64,000 nt of DNA from the NCBI GenBank assembly GCA_902806565.1, contig CADCXA010000003.1:124001-188000 (forward strand), in the 5' to 3' direction. Position numbers and translations under genes: made by a program. Numbering within the stretch: the first letter of the stretch is position 1; each line of letters starts with the position of its first letter. The DNA is from Hypoxylon rubiginosum. Lineage: Eukaryota; Ascomycota; Sordariomycetes; Xylariales; Hypoxylaceae. The notes below the pieces were generated by a model that was given only the letters and a program-made list of their open reading frames with translations, did no database searches and was not told the DNA's origin. Positions 34,883-47,154 of the stretch are shown here, in pieces.

Positions 34883-36593
34883 ATGGCGCCGGAACTTAGC
34901 TCCTTCGAAGCACGAAGGAGAGCAAATGTCGTTAACAATGCCAAACTATTGAAGGATTCGGCCGAGGTGGCGGCAAAGATGCGCAGAGCCGCTGCTCCAC
35001 CTCCTCGATCAGCACCTTCCAGGAAGAGGAAGGCTCCAGAACCTACTCCTCGTACTCGTGTAATGCCAACTCGTTCAAGCGCAAGACTTGCCGGAGCTGG
35101 TTCCGAGTCGGACGGCACCGGCGTGAAACTTGAGGATATCCCTACCGAGTTAAAGCCACCTCCATCCAAACGAACTCGCAAAGGTGGCGACTTAGAACTC
35201 TCCAACCTTCAAGTCGAAGGTCAGAGATGGTCTAGCACCAGCGCCCTTGCTTCATTTGTTCAGGGCGCGCAACCCGGCTTGAGGACGTTCACCGAGGAGG
35301 ATATTAAAGACACCTCGGACGAGAAGCTGAAGGACCTTAGGAAAGAGATGAACGACCTAAAGCTTTACGAAGGATGGGTACCTAATGGTAAGCTGTTATA
35401 CACCTGGGCAGATAAACAGATACGCCTAATAGGAGGCTGTCGTAGTACTAACCGTATTCTAGACATTAAAATTACCCCTGAGCGTGTCTATGCCCTTACC
35501 TTTCACCCTATACAAGATAAGCAGATAATATTGGCTGGTGATAAGAAAGGTACCTTAGGGTTCTTCGACGCCTCACAGAAACCGCCAGAGTCGATGGATG
35601 ATGACGACGAAGAGCCCGATATCCCGCTCCCTGAGGTCAGCGCTTTCGAAGTGCACAGCAGGACTATCTCTTCCGTCAAGGTGCCAGTGTTCGATCCGAA
35701 TTCAGTCATCACCAGTTCCTATGACTCCTCCATACGCTGTCTAGACTTGCAGACCCAGGTCAGCAGTCAACTATGGGCCCCCGAAGATGACGATGAAGAT
35801 CTGGGTATCACGTGCATCGATGTATCACCCGAAGCGAAAGACATAGTAATCTTCTCGACGCTAGAGGGTAGTTTGGGAAGATTAGACAGGCGCTCGAAGG
35901 ACAAGGCAGAGATATGGAACCTGTGCGACAACAAGATAGGGGGGTTTTCACTAAATCCACTACTACCTCATCTTGTGGCCACGGCGTCTCTCGACCGAAC
36001 GCTCAAAGTTTGGGACTTAAGAATGATCAAAGGTAAAGGGGAGCTGCGTCATCCTTCCCTACTAGGCGAACACCAGTCGCGACTCTCCGTGTCGCACGCC
36101 TCGTGGAGCCGTGGCGGCTACCTGGCGACGTCGTCCTACGACGACACGGTGAAGATCTACGATATGACAGATGCCATGAAGTGGAAGCCCGGCCAAGACC
36201 TCTCCGACAAGCAAATGACGCCGGCGCACAAGATCCCGCATAACAACCAGACGGGCCGATGGGTGACTATCCTCAAGCCGCAGTGGCAGATCAACCCCGT
36301 AGACGGCGTGGAGAAATTCGCCATCGCCAACATGAACCGGTTCGTTGACATCTACAGCAGCGAGGGAACGCAACTTGGACAGGTAGACGGCGAGGGCATC
36401 ACTGCTGTGCCCGCTGTTGCGGAATTTCACCCTACGTTGAATTGGCTTGTAAGTGAAGCTTCTTTTCAGCCAAATATCCCCCTTTTTCTTAATAATTCAC
36501 CTTCGCTACGTTATCTACCTAGATAGCCATTGCTAACTTTGGATGATGCAGGCTGGCGGAACTGGAAGTGGGAAGCTATGTCTCTGGATGTAA
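34883..36593 (+). CDS. CMR1: WD40 DNA damage-binding protein CMR1
   Basis: Chromatin-associated WD40 protein binding UV-damaged DNA and replication-stress foci in yeast. Exons 34883..36448 and 36552..36593 give 535 residues; the last exon is 42 nt and completes the final WD blade (LAGGTGSGKLCLWM). The N-terminus (1 to about 120) is basic with NLS-like clusters (SRKRKAPEP, KRTRKGG). WD repeats run from about 170 to 535, with SSYDSSIRCLDLQT, ATASLDRTLKVWDLRM and ATSSYDDTVKIYDMTD clearly visible. Acidic inserts (MDDDDEEPD, EDDDEDLG) sit between blades. The 103-nt intron has donor GTAAGT and acceptor TGCAG. Confidence 0.93.
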
Positions 36594-37392
36594 GTCTAGA
36601 TGAGTACCTGGGCTCTAGGAATAGACCTTGCTTTTAGGTAGTGTATGTGGTTGTCGCCCTTCCACATCTGACTCTGTAAGTTCGCCAACGAGAGGCAATC
36701 TTTCTAAGATCACACATCCAATTACATATTTTACATACAAATCATGCCTTCGTGGTATAAAAGCTTCTAGCTCCAGGTGTATCAGGATCCAAAGATGGAG
36801 TCTTGTATGACCACCAAATGTGGCAATATTAACTGTGTCTTTTGCTTCTCCAGATATCTGGGTATATATACATCCGCCCCTCAAATCAAGATAAATACAA
36901 CGGGATAGAGGATGTTAGGGTGGTTACCTGTGTAATCAACGGCTATTATTTCACGATGCCTGTCATTCCTGATATATTCCGCATATATCCGGTCAAACGT
37001 TCGATGATCAGTAATGCGTCAGCGTTGGTGTGAGGTTGTCGTGAATTGGCTAAGACATATTCGTGACCAACTTATCTTGGTTCAAACTTGTTTTGGTTCA
37101 ATATTAATCACGAGTGGCGAGCTCAAATTTCTACCTTCTTAGTTAAATACGAGCTCGGTTCTTCCAGGCATCCATCCACGATACCACAATACCACAACAC
37201 CACAACACCAGAACACCAGATAACTCATGTCCGCACCGCACTACGATTATCTCGACAAACGATCTAGCTAATTAAGAGGTCGCCCTCATCAATAATTCTT
37301 GAGTTCTCTCCGATTCCAGCAGCATCAGCAAACAATTTCGTTAAGAGGCTATCATCACGGATAACTCTTCAACCCACCCCAATTCGGACAAC
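36594..37392. other. Intergenic with ACCACA microrepeat
   Basis: 799 bp: the CMR1 3' UTR, then AT-rich sequence. A short (ACCACAA)n/(ACACCAG)n-like repeat lies at about 37175-37220, before a possible small gene. Confidence 0.5.
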
Positions 37393-37611
37393 ATGTGTAC
37401 CTACGACCGAGAATATTTCAAATGTGGCAGGTGTAATGTAGAATACATCGGTTACTCAGAGTGGGAATACTGCCCCTCCAAAGATAATTACCACCAACAG
37501 CCGAGGCGTACATATTATTTTGTTGCTTCCTGGAAATGCGAGTGGTGCCTTGAGATTGAGAGCCAGAACAGGGGAAGGAGCCTAAGAAGGGACAGAAGGA
37601 GGAACAGATAA
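37393..37611 (+). CDS. Possible small Cys/Tyr-rich protein
   Basis: A 72-residue open frame starting at an ATG with a reasonable context (ACAACATG). It contains two CxxC pairs (FKCGRCNVEY and KCEWCLEI), many Tyr/Trp and a strongly basic tail (GRSLRRDRRRNR). The paired CxxC could bind one zinc. No family recognised, no signal peptide, no intron to support it. It may be a real small protein or chance. Confidence 0.3.
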   Translation: MCTYDREYFKCGRCNVEYIGYSEWEYCPSKDNYHQQPRRTYYFVASWKCEWCLEIESQNRGRSLRRDRRRNR

Positions 37612-38379
37612 GGGGTCTGTTTCCTGGGTATGGGAGTGCCACGAGGGACTTGCATCACGGAGACTATTTATAATGGTACTAGCTGCGTGACCCGTCCTTC
37701 GGCCGGGAGATAGGGGGGGGGGGGGGGGGGGGGGGGGGGGTCAGCCACACATGAGTCTGAGCTTTCAAGGCTCTGATTGGCTAGCCACACATCAGCGCAC
37801 GTCCGATGAATTCTTCGTAGAATCAATTGATCTTTTTCACTACCTCTTAAAAAGAGTAATAATTAGTACCATTCAATAAAGCTCGTTTTGCGTGACCTTT
37901 TGATACAATTTGCACCTTTATAGACCTTGTTGCGATAGAACTGCAAAGGAAAATGTCGAAAAGTGCGGGGCGATTCTAAGTATCTGATTGGCCGGTGAAA
38001 TTGTGGCAGTACTAATGAAATAAAGAGAAGTTGATAGGTTGCACCCTGTCCATATACGTGGCTGTCGTGGGCTTGTGTTGGCTCCTGGGGATATCACGTG
38101 ACACCCCTTTTCTGCACTCTCGAATCTTGCCAACCTATTTATTCTACGACCAGGGCATTCGCATGGGAATGTACATATGTTCAATTGAATGTGTACTTGT
38201 CCTATATGGTGGTGTATGGGTAACTGTACGGTATTTTGTTAAGGAAGCGCATGGGGGTACCTATGTACATCAAAATATTTCGGAGAACGCCGCATCTTGC
38301 CCCCCACGGCCCTGTGGCTAGGGCGTGGCGTAACAATGAATGCTAGCCTGAGGCATGAGATTATCAGAAACCACCTCGA
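37612..38379. other. Intergenic with poly-G tract
   Basis: 768 bp. It contains the 28-base G run and a short direct repeat, AGCCACACAT, on its right side (37743 and about 37783). No supported gene. Confidence 0.5.
37713..37740 (+). repeat. Poly-G homopolymer, 28 nt
   Basis: An uninterrupted run of 28 G (C on the minus strand) flanked by GGCCGGGAGATA and TCAGCCACAC. It can form a G-quadruplex. Exact length is uncertain because such runs are error-prone in sequencing and assembly. Confidence 0.9.
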
Positions 38380-38989
38380 TTAAAACCAGTCTGGCAACGG
38401 CATACTATGCTTCTTTCCCATTCTTGGTCCGCGCCCGTCTTTTATAGCCTCGAGCTTCCCATCTTCTACTTCTCGGGCTGTTCCAACTACCGCAACAGGA
38501 ATGGCACCGATAGGCACCTCTATCCCCGCCCTTACTCTGGCAAAGGGTGCTGGGACGGTCTCTAGCGTGCTGACGACAGCTCCGGCTGCTTGCGCTGCTC
38601 GGGCTCCTGCCACGAACGGCCCTGTATCAAATGATCCATCAGCCTTGCTACCTACTTCTAGGGCTGGCGTTGGAAGGCAGACGTGCCGGGCGTATCTTAC
38701 CAACGACGGGCATACTGGTGACATCTAGAGACCCCAGAACCGGACACATCTTGAGACCATTCTGGAGCTTGCTGCCGACAATGCTGGCAGGAACCAAGAC
38801 GGCCTTCGGTGCCTTCATCGCTAACTTGGTGACGGTGAAGCTCAAGCTTGTGGCGGTGAGGGGGCAGCTCTGCTGGACGAAGTTCCGAACCGTGCGGCAA
38901 ACCATCTTGAGATGAGGAGCAGATTGAGGGAGCCTAGACAGATTGGTTGTCTCTTCTTCTTGGTTAGACTGTTCGAGGGTAGGTACCAT
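38380..38989 (-). CDS. Hypothetical two-exon protein (weak)
   Basis: Model complement(38380..38651, 38701..38989), 186 residues; the 49-nt intron has donor GTAAGA and acceptor GTAG, and the total length is divisible by three. The C-terminal half is Ala/Val/Gly-rich (FVAGARAAQAAGAVV, IGAIPVAVVG) with a charged end (KDGRGPRMGKKH). No domain, signal peptide or family is recognised. Open frames exist on both strands here, so the strand assignment could be wrong. It lies 1.4 kb upstream of the terpene synthase, in the opposite direction. Confidence 0.3.
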
Positions 38990-40411
38990 ATACGTCGCTG
39001 TCTCTCACCCGAGCTCAGTCAATTCAAAGGAGATCAGGTATTATGTTATTACGAAGGAAGAATCCGTCAGTAAATGAGGGGAAAGGGAAATCTTCACTTG
39101 GTTTGTTATCTCCTGCACGCCCCCACGCCACAGCATCTAAGCAGACTCGTTGGCTTAGAGGATGGAAGTAGACAGCCGTCCCCCTCCCTCGGGACCGGAC
39201 AGCATGGCGGTCAGTAGCCAGGCCAAGGACGACTTATATCCAATCGAGAGGGTATGAGCATTGCGATAGATAGACTCGTAGTATGCAGTTGTTCCAAGAC
39301 ATGTTGACGCTCCTAGTTCGATACACTTGGTCTCGGACAGCCTCTTCTCAACGACTCTTCTCGTGCCCGACTATCCACTTCATCAAGATAGCAGGTGGAA
39401 GTTCATTGATGTGCCCGCCTGTTAACGAACATGAGACACGATTCAATAAGGCGGGTAAGTGTCACGATTCTGACTGGCTACCGTTTTACGGTGTGCAGTG
39501 TGGTAAACTCCTCGCCCCGAGACAATAGGGAATATCATCTTACTGATCACATTCATGCCCATCTCCATCGTCGGGAACAGCCTCTTCCGGCATGCAAGTT
39601 CGCGCTGGGGATCTCCTCTGTCGAATCTGCGAGTGTATGCTTCTTCCATTCTTCGTTGTCGTTGGTGTCTTCCTCATTCAGAGCGCCACGAAACTTCCCG
39701 TCCCGATCCGAGGCGCTATTGGCGCCATTGGATCCATTGAACGGCAGTTGCGGTGATCTCGCCCATATGAGGAATAAATTTCATCTTCTATTTTCGCCGG
39801 TAGGTAAGAAAAGCGTCAGAATTGCATCTCCCAAGCAAGTGGAGAGCTGACAGCATCTGGCTAGGAAATGATCGTTACCCTCATCCGTTACCCGCGATGT
39901 GGCTTATCGGCTCGTGCCGTAGCGCATAGTAGTTTTCGTCTTTGACGTACTGAAAAAACGCCATACATTACTTGGTAAGAAATACGATCCCAGCCGTCTT
40001 GGTATGCGCTGCTGATCCAGCAGACACCATCTAGTCTTTTTTATCAATAGCGTTTTTCATCGGAGCCTTGCATGTTTGATATGCTAATGGGAAAATTCAT
40101 CTCCTGCTTTAGTAATGATAGCTCCCGGCGACTGTCCCTATTTGGCCGAGATGAGATTGCAAGATTTATTCGATGGCCAATGGCTGCTTGTAGAGCTGCT
40201 CTCCCAGCTTATGTTTCGAACCGGTGGCGTTGCTACGAAGACGTTTCGAACCACTGTGCAGTCCCTCTAACCACCTCGATCGAGTCCTCGGGTTGCGGTG
40301 GTGGTTATCCTAAGTCATGATATAAAATGACTAGGATTTACTGCGATGAATTGCTACCTCACGCTCATATCTATCGTATTATTCAGAAAGTCGACCACGA
40401 ATTATTCAACA
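38990..40411. other. Intergenic upstream of the terpene synthase
   Basis: 1.4 kb, divergent on the left if the hypothetical gene is real. Open frames at 39283-39528, 39431-39850 and 40072-40320 have no recognisable product. The last 300 bp should contain the terpene synthase promoter. Confidence 0.45.
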
Positions 40412-43026
40412 ATGAGTGCCGGCTCATTCATCCGCAACTCTCTTCCTCTTCCACCGCACATCTACAAGGGTGAAGAGTATTTTTGCCGATTCGCACCACG
40501 CATCCACCGCGACGCCCGTCTTGCGGATGCAGGTTCATGGCAATGCCAGGTCGACTTTCTGGAATCCAGCACAGCCGCTCGGGCTGGCGCAACCCGCAAC
40601 AAAGATGTATCCAGCTACGCTGTGGGCTGCATCAACCCGATCGTCGGTAACTTCACTGCCTTGTGTGCCTGCGAAGCCTTAAGCGACAGGCTCGCACTCA
40701 CGACGTACATGGTTGAGTATGCTTATATTCATGACGATGGTAAGAATTATTCAGGGTTTCATCCGCAATGCTTTAAGCTGACATTGAGATCGATCAGTGA
40801 TCGAGTACTCCGAGAACAAGGACGAGTCTCAGGTAAGTCAGCTTAGCTCGGCTGATGAATTACTGAGTTGGATTCATCTAACAATCCGAAAAAAGCTTCT
40901 AGTGGCGAATCGACAACTCATCGAAGGTCTCACACTAGACGGAGAAGTCAGCGCGGGCTCGAAAGACCATGTTAGAAGACGACAGTTACAAGCTAAAATG
41001 GTCATGGAACTCATGGAAATCGACAAGGAGCAAGCAAAGAAATGCCTTCGCCTGTGGAAGGAAATGTCGGAAGTGTTTGTTCAGATCAGAGATATGGACT
41101 TCACAACCATGGACGACTACCTCAAATTCCGTGTAGTGGATGCGGGCTGCCCGTGAGTCTCCCATCAGCATCTAAGCGATTCAGTAGAAAATTCTTCTGC
41201 TAACACTACCTCATAGTTGGACGATGAGCCTATTGTGCTTTTCCATGGACTTCACCCTGGATGCCGAAGAAGAGGAGAAAACCTCAGTTATCACTTGGGC
41301 GGCTTATGACGCCTGGGTTCTGGTGAACGACTATTTTTCGTGGGAGAAGGAATTGAACAACCAGCAGGCTAATGGTGGCAACGGTATGATAGCCAATGCC
41401 ATCTTCCTCTTCAAGAAATGGTATTCCGTCGACGCAGTGGAGGGTAGAAAGATGTTGCGAAAGGAAATTCTGGCCCGCGAGGACAAGTATTGCAAGGCAA
41501 AAGACGACTTTTTGGCTAGCAGTGATGTCACGAGCAGAACAACTCAGTGGCTAGAGCTGCTCGATCTTGTAACGGCAGGGAACTTCGCTTGGAGTATGAC
41601 AACTGCTCGTTACCGGCTTGGCGCCGAAGACGCATATCCGTCTCTACGAACTGCGTATTCGAAGACCGCAGATACCGGCACCACAGACAGTCTTGGTAGC
41701 CCGATTTCGCTCAACGCCGCTACTATGGCGGACAAAATCGACGTTGTCCTGAAAGATCGTAGGTACCTGGACTACAGTATTCGAGAGCGCCAGGATTTTA
41801 AACCTGAGCTGAAAGCAACTGGCCAACAATCGAGTCATCCTTCCGAGGAGGTCGACTACAAAAAGAACCAGGTCACCTATGCGTGGTCGCTCCACCAGTA
41901 TGAAGATGTAAGCGAAGAAGATATTAAATGAAGATACTGTGGCTGACTATTTCCCAGATAATCTTGCAGCCTTATCAGTACTTGGAGATGATGCCGTCGA
42001 AAGGAGTGAGAAATGCGGTGATAGACGGCCTGGAGGTTTGGTACCATGTCCCCGAGCGGTCTCTCGCTGTCATTAGAGATATTGTGAAATTATTGCACAG
42101 CTCTTCCCTCATGTACGTATCTTGCCCAGACCGAGAAAATTTTACTGATACAGTTTTCAGGCTGGACGACATTGAGGATAACTCCCCATTGAGGAGAGGG
42201 TATCCAGCCACACATGTCGTCTTTGGTATCAATCAGACTATAAATTCGGCCAACCTGCTGCTACTGAAAGCCATGAAAGCTGCGGAGTCACTCTCGCCTC
42301 TTGCCGTGCGCATTTTCATAGAGAGGCTCACTGATGGGCATATCGGCCAGGGGTTAGACCTCTACTGGACGCACAATACGGAGGTACCCACCGAGGAAGA
42401 ATATTTTACTATGGTCGACGGAAGTAAGTGTTTGGGCCTTTTACGTCTTCATGAGATAATGCTAAGCCTTGTATTATAGAAACCGGGGGCCTTTTCATTC
42501 TGCTGGCCGAATTGATGCGTTCTGAAGCTACGAAGCACAAAGACCTCGACGCTGGCCTTCTCATGAAACTTGTTGGTCGGTTCTTCCAGGCACGCGATGA
42601 CTATCAGAATCTCCAATGCGAAGAGGTGCGTTATTGGAATCCTATCCGTTGGTAGTCTTCCTATGAGAGTCATGCTAACCGTCATATGCATCGATGCAGT
42701 ACACTCAAAAGAAGGGATTCGCGGAAGACATTGGCGAAGGAAAAATCTCCCTGCCGCTCATCCACGCTCTCCGTCCCAAGTCTTCGCAACGTAGCCGTCT
42801 CCTGAGCATCCTGCAACAGCGGAAAATGGGTAATGGCCTCTCCCCGGAGGTACGCAAGCTCGCTCTGAACGATATAAAAGCCGCCGGAGGCCTCGAATAT
42901 GCGAAGGCGACAACGATAAGGCTACAAGATGCTGTCAATGAGTCACTTACCATGTACGAGAACAAGGTAGGAGAAAAGAATTGGCTCTTGAGATTAGCGC
43001 AGAAACGGTTGGAAATAGAAGTCTAG
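40412..43026 (+). CDS. Bifunctional (chimeric) terpene synthase: class I cyclase plus prenyltransferase
   Basis: A 733-residue fusicoccadiene/ophiobolin-F-synthase-type enzyme. Exons: 40412..40739, 40798..40832, 40896..41152, 41217..41907, 41958..42112, 42161..42423, 42480..42625, 42700..43026 (2202 nt, every phase consistent). The N-terminal cyclase has its Asp-rich motif DDVIE (108-112), split by an intron, and NSE motif NDYFSWEKE (N244, S248, E252). The C-terminal prenyltransferase starts near [15 protein letters not shown] (about 440). It has the first DDxxD ([13 protein letters not shown], 491-495) and second DDYQN (616-620), and makes GGPP or GFPP from DMAPP and IPP. All catalytic motifs are intact. 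The product (C20 or C25 skeleton) cannot be predicted. Exon 2 is a 35-nt microexon. An in-frame ATG at 40346 could add 22 residues. Confidence 0.95.
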
Positions 43027-44910
43027 AACTAAGAAAGTGATCTACATGGATAAAGCGTATGTATATGTAATTATGGATAATAAAAACATCCGTGTACCAT
43101 TAACGATATTCCTGTTGGAAGGTAATCCTTCCTGTTTCTTCTTGACACTTCTAGGTAAAGTGTCGATTGTGCCTAGTAGCGGTCTTGGACAGGCTGCACG
43201 TCTTAAAGGCTACGTATTTGGATGAGCTGGATGCCTACATGCTCGAAATGAGTGCAAATATCGCACTCGCTCCGGTCAAGAATCACTCGAAGGTCTTGTC
43301 GGGGTTTTAGCCCTTACCAACCGGTTAGGGTTACAAGTCTGTTGGTACGGGAAAGGGGATAGTATGGGAGATAGACCCCCTTTTTCTGGGCCCCTTTGTC
43401 CTGATCTTTTGTACATACCCGGAGCTTCTTTAGGTTCATAGCTGTTTCCTCCTCGCGTGGTTGGCCTCGTGATAGGGTGCTAACCTATTTAATATCTCCC
43501 ATATGTGATGCACCAGACTCTGTTAGGTGTCTTGATTCAACATATTCACGACAACAACGAAGAGTACTTCATTTTGAAAACTGTCTAATAGGTAGGAACA
43601 CATAAGTCTTTCCAGATTGCCTTCGCTGTCCATATCCCCACTAACTGCTTACTAGGTTTGTAAGCAGCATCAGTAAGACGGACGTCGATGTTGTCTTGAA
43701 AATCGATTTATGTCATGCTGGGACAGTGGTCGCATTGTTTCGATGGTGCATTGGTTGTATCGGATCTACGGATATCTCAGTTTATCACTTTCTTGACGAG
43801 TTGCAAACAGTTAACACAAACCTTTACTCTATAATCATTGCCAAACTGCTCGTTCAGAACATTTTCCATCATGTTGAGATCAATGAATTTACCAGGTACT
43901 GTCGTTTTCTCCATAAGTTGTATAGGGCTCGACCTTCTCTTGAACATTATGCCTGTGCTAAGATAGTGTAGCCCAGTGGGAATGAATTGTGATATAATGA
44001 TAGTTTCGAGGTATATAGATGCAGGTACAGGTAATCGAAGGATGAGAGATGGACGCTGGCGGTAATATCGGTACGGTACGAAAATCTGAAGCGGGTAGTC
44101 TTCTACTTATTAGAAATGCCGACTTCGCCCCCAATTATCCAAATCCAATGAAGACCTGCATGAATTCTGCGGTCTCGCCATATCACCTGAAGCTATGGTG
44201 ACCCCGAAAGCAACCTCATTACATGGCCCAATCACATTAGATAGCCGGCACATATCCGCAATAAGTGGCTTGCAGCTTGTAATAATGACGGACAGAGCCT
44301 TGGGTGGTACATAGTACCCAAATTAGAAGATGATCATTGGGGAAGATGGATTGAACTCCGGTACCACTCTTTTCAATTCCTCGCAGGAGTCATCTTCATC
44401 ATAAGTAGGGCTAGGAATCGATTGAAACATACATCTTGGGGCGACGATGAAGCCTACCTTGGGTGTACCTATTAGGAGCTAAGCGAGGTAGGTATATTTC
44501 GCTCACCGAAACCCTCGATAAATTCTTGCACAGCCGACATGTAAATCAGCACTAATTTCACACTCCTACACCGCCTTGTAGAATGCAGGAGGTGGCTGCA
44601 GTAGGTGGCTGCGGCAGCCATGCTACCTCGCCTATCGCCCCTTTAGCATCATATCTTGGCTAGCCATATTCGGCCATGATCTTATTTGTTGTAGATATTT
44701 GACTACCTATGAGCGCATTGATCCGATGAAAAGAGACGTCCCCTGGCATGTATTCGTTATGAAGAACACATGATCTCAATGGCCTGAAGTCTGTGATGGG
44801 AATTGGCCCCTGAAACTAGAAGATTCGGCACGGCCATATTAGGTATAGCTATTTGCAACAGCGACTAATAAATATATTTCTGAATCCGCCAGAATTTGGA
44901 CGCTTGCATA
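43027..44910. other. Intergenic, no gene seen
   Basis: 1.9 kb between plus-strand genes. An AT-rich open frame at 43696-43971 has no family or splice support. CCCTTACCAACCGGTTAGGGTTAC near 43310 is a partly symmetrical TTAGGG-containing motif. No accessory biosynthetic gene. Confidence 0.5.
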
Positions 44911-47154
44911 ATGGCGGGGGCCGAGTCAATATATGAGGTATGTTGATAATCGTTGCTCTCGGTAGATAAAACAGATGAAACTAATGGGCAATTCAATGAA
45001 CAGCTAGAATTTCCTCTGACATACCCGATTGATCGGAGATCCAGGCAAACAACAAACCCTGAGCTCGCAGCCATCCGTGGAAATGAGGAGCTTCCGGAAA
45101 TCATTATCACACGCGCGGGGACATCCGAGGGCACGCGTAGGGAATACGAGTCTGAACGCAGCAGTACAGTCCATGACCTGGGGAGGAGGTTGCGATTGGA
45201 CCGTCCGAGACGATCTAGGGTTGATACTAACACTCGGCGATCCAATTCCGACTTGGCAAATGACCTCCGAGGTGTATCTGGTGGTGAACCCCGAGGAGCA
45301 CAGACGGGAATTGCAAGTCTTCTAGATCGCAGTATTGTTCGGACGAGATATGATGGGAATGAAGAACTGCAGGGCATTGATCTTGAGCAAGAACTAGACC
45401 ATCTCGACCCTGAACAAGAGCCCGAGGAGTTCATTCCACTGGATGCCCAAGAGAAAATTATAACTCACGCACGGGTTCGAGAAGAGCTGGAGCAGGTCGG
45501 CCTTGGACAGCACCTCGACAGTGTCGTGAACTATGTATGCGGTGATACCGAACATGGCCCAAACAAGATAGGAAGACAGATATTTGGGATTCTCACCTTG
45601 ATCGGGAAACGAGAGTCAATTGTGGCCTTCAAGAGAGCGGGCATATTCGATTGCAATCTACCATTCCGGAAGTCAGAAAGAATAGATAACGGCTATCAAC
45701 TGATTCCATATAAGTTCGCTGATGACCTGGAATCACTGGGCTGCTCAAGAGGATGGGAGGCTCGTGACAAGGATGTGTTCTTCGCAAAACAATGGTCTCT
45801 GTTATCACCGTTCTTTGACAGAGAACCGGGCAACCCGCCTTTATACTACCCGCTTCAGTATAGCATCGTTCTTCCTTGGAAATATTGTGCGTCGGTGGAT
45901 AGAACCGGCGGGCACTCGGAGGTGCGCAAGGTTGAGATACATGAAGCTCACCATGGATTCGAGACAGTACGTTGCTACCTGGTTTCGTATTTTGATGGTG
46001 TAGAAGCTTACAAGTCAGCAGGAAAGGGGCAAGCCATTCGCTCTCAAAGCTCTTGAATCTCACAACGAAGAAGCTTTCAAAGCGGAATTTAGAGCTCTGA
46101 AAAAGGTCGAACTGCACCAACACATCGTCCCGGTATTGGCAGCGTTCAAACACCGCAACATATTTTACCTACTGTTTCCCTGGGCCGAAGGTGGTAACTT
46201 GAACATGGTCTGGAGACAGAACGACGACCCTATCATACCAAGACCAGTCTTTTGGGTTGCCAAACAATGCTACGGGCTCGCAACAGCACTCCATCATATT
46301 CATGATATCTCCAAGTCTATAAGCAGCCTGACAATTGGGAACAGTACATTCGCGGAATTAGAGAGCAGGGGCATAATTGAGCGACCGTATGGCAGACACG
46401 GCGATATCAAACCCGAGAACGTGCTGCAATTCAAGTACAAAGGGTTGGAAATGAGCGACTTGAAGATATCTGACTTTGGATTAACCATATTTCACAGCGC
46501 GAAGTCTAGGTCTGCAGATCGGATCAAACCCAAGGCTTTATCATATAACCCTCCGGAGACAACCAAAGCCACCAACAAAATATCTCGAAAATATGATATC
46601 TGGTGTTTGGGGTGCCTATATCTCGACTTTATAACTTGGCTTTTCGCGGGCTTTAAAGGAGTAGACGACTTTGGCCAAGCTCGGTATGAAGAACGAAGCG
46701 CGGATAGAAAATACAAGTTTGACTACTTTTTCAAGAATATTGATAGGGGTCGAAATCAGATCCCTGTTGTCAAGGATTCCGTGAAAAGGGTAAGTTGCTT
46801 CTTTCTAGAACTACTTACTGTCGGATTCTGATATTTACTAAATAGCATATTCAAAAATTACAAGCTCGTGACGACTGCAGTGACTTTCTCTTCGATTTCC
46901 TCGAGATTATCAAGAACGAGATGCTGGTCGTTGACGAGAAAGAACGTATTGAATGCGAGCAGCTCGAAAAAACACTCAATAGCATGGTTGAAAGGTGTCA
47001 TGACGATGCATACCTGCTTAATAGGTCGCCAAAGTCAGCTTACGGAAGCCTCAGGAGGATTAAGATGCTATTCCCTACTAGCATTCAGGCTTTGATAAGA
47101 CATCTGGTGCATGATAGAAGACTTCGGCGGCTAGGAACAGGGAGTTCAACTTGA
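44911..47154 (+). CDS. Protein-kinase-like protein of a fungal family (HGD variant)
   Basis: Exons 44911..44937, 45004..45966, about 46022..46789, 46846..47154; about 688 residues. The first exon has 9 codons and its junction restores phase 0. The third acceptor may be 46018 or 46021. Residues 1 to about 300 form a non-catalytic region (REELEQVGLGQHLDSVVNYV, IGRQIFGILTLIGKRESIV). The kinase domain follows: a Gly-poor loop near DRTGGHSEVRKVEI, the ATP Lys in PFALKALE, hinge FPWAEGGNL, catalytic loop HGDIKPENVL (Arg of HRD replaced by Gly), DFGL and NPPE in place of APE. Asp, Lys and Asn are kept, so activity is possible. Such kinases are numerous in Pezizomycotina and often sit near self-recognition genes. 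Confidence 0.8.

Noticed and set aside
39283..39850. Open frames up to 139 aa upstream of the terpene synthase
   Set aside because: No domain, no splice support and composition similar to non-coding flanks; not called.
43300..43340. TTAGGG-containing motif as an internal telomere-like repeat
   Set aside because: Only one TTAGGG unit is present, without an array.
43696..43971. 91-aa plus-strand open frame
   Set aside because: AT-rich, no recognisable motif; likely chance.
44938..44965. A 28-nt intron at the start of the kinase-like gene
   Set aside because: Too short for fungal splicing and it leads to a stop; an intron to 45003 with branch CTAAT restores phase 0.
45967..46003. A 37-nt intron ending at GTGTAG in the kinase-like gene
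   Set aside because: It is in phase but unusually short; acceptors at 46018 or 46021, also in phase, give 52 or 55 nt, typical for this window.
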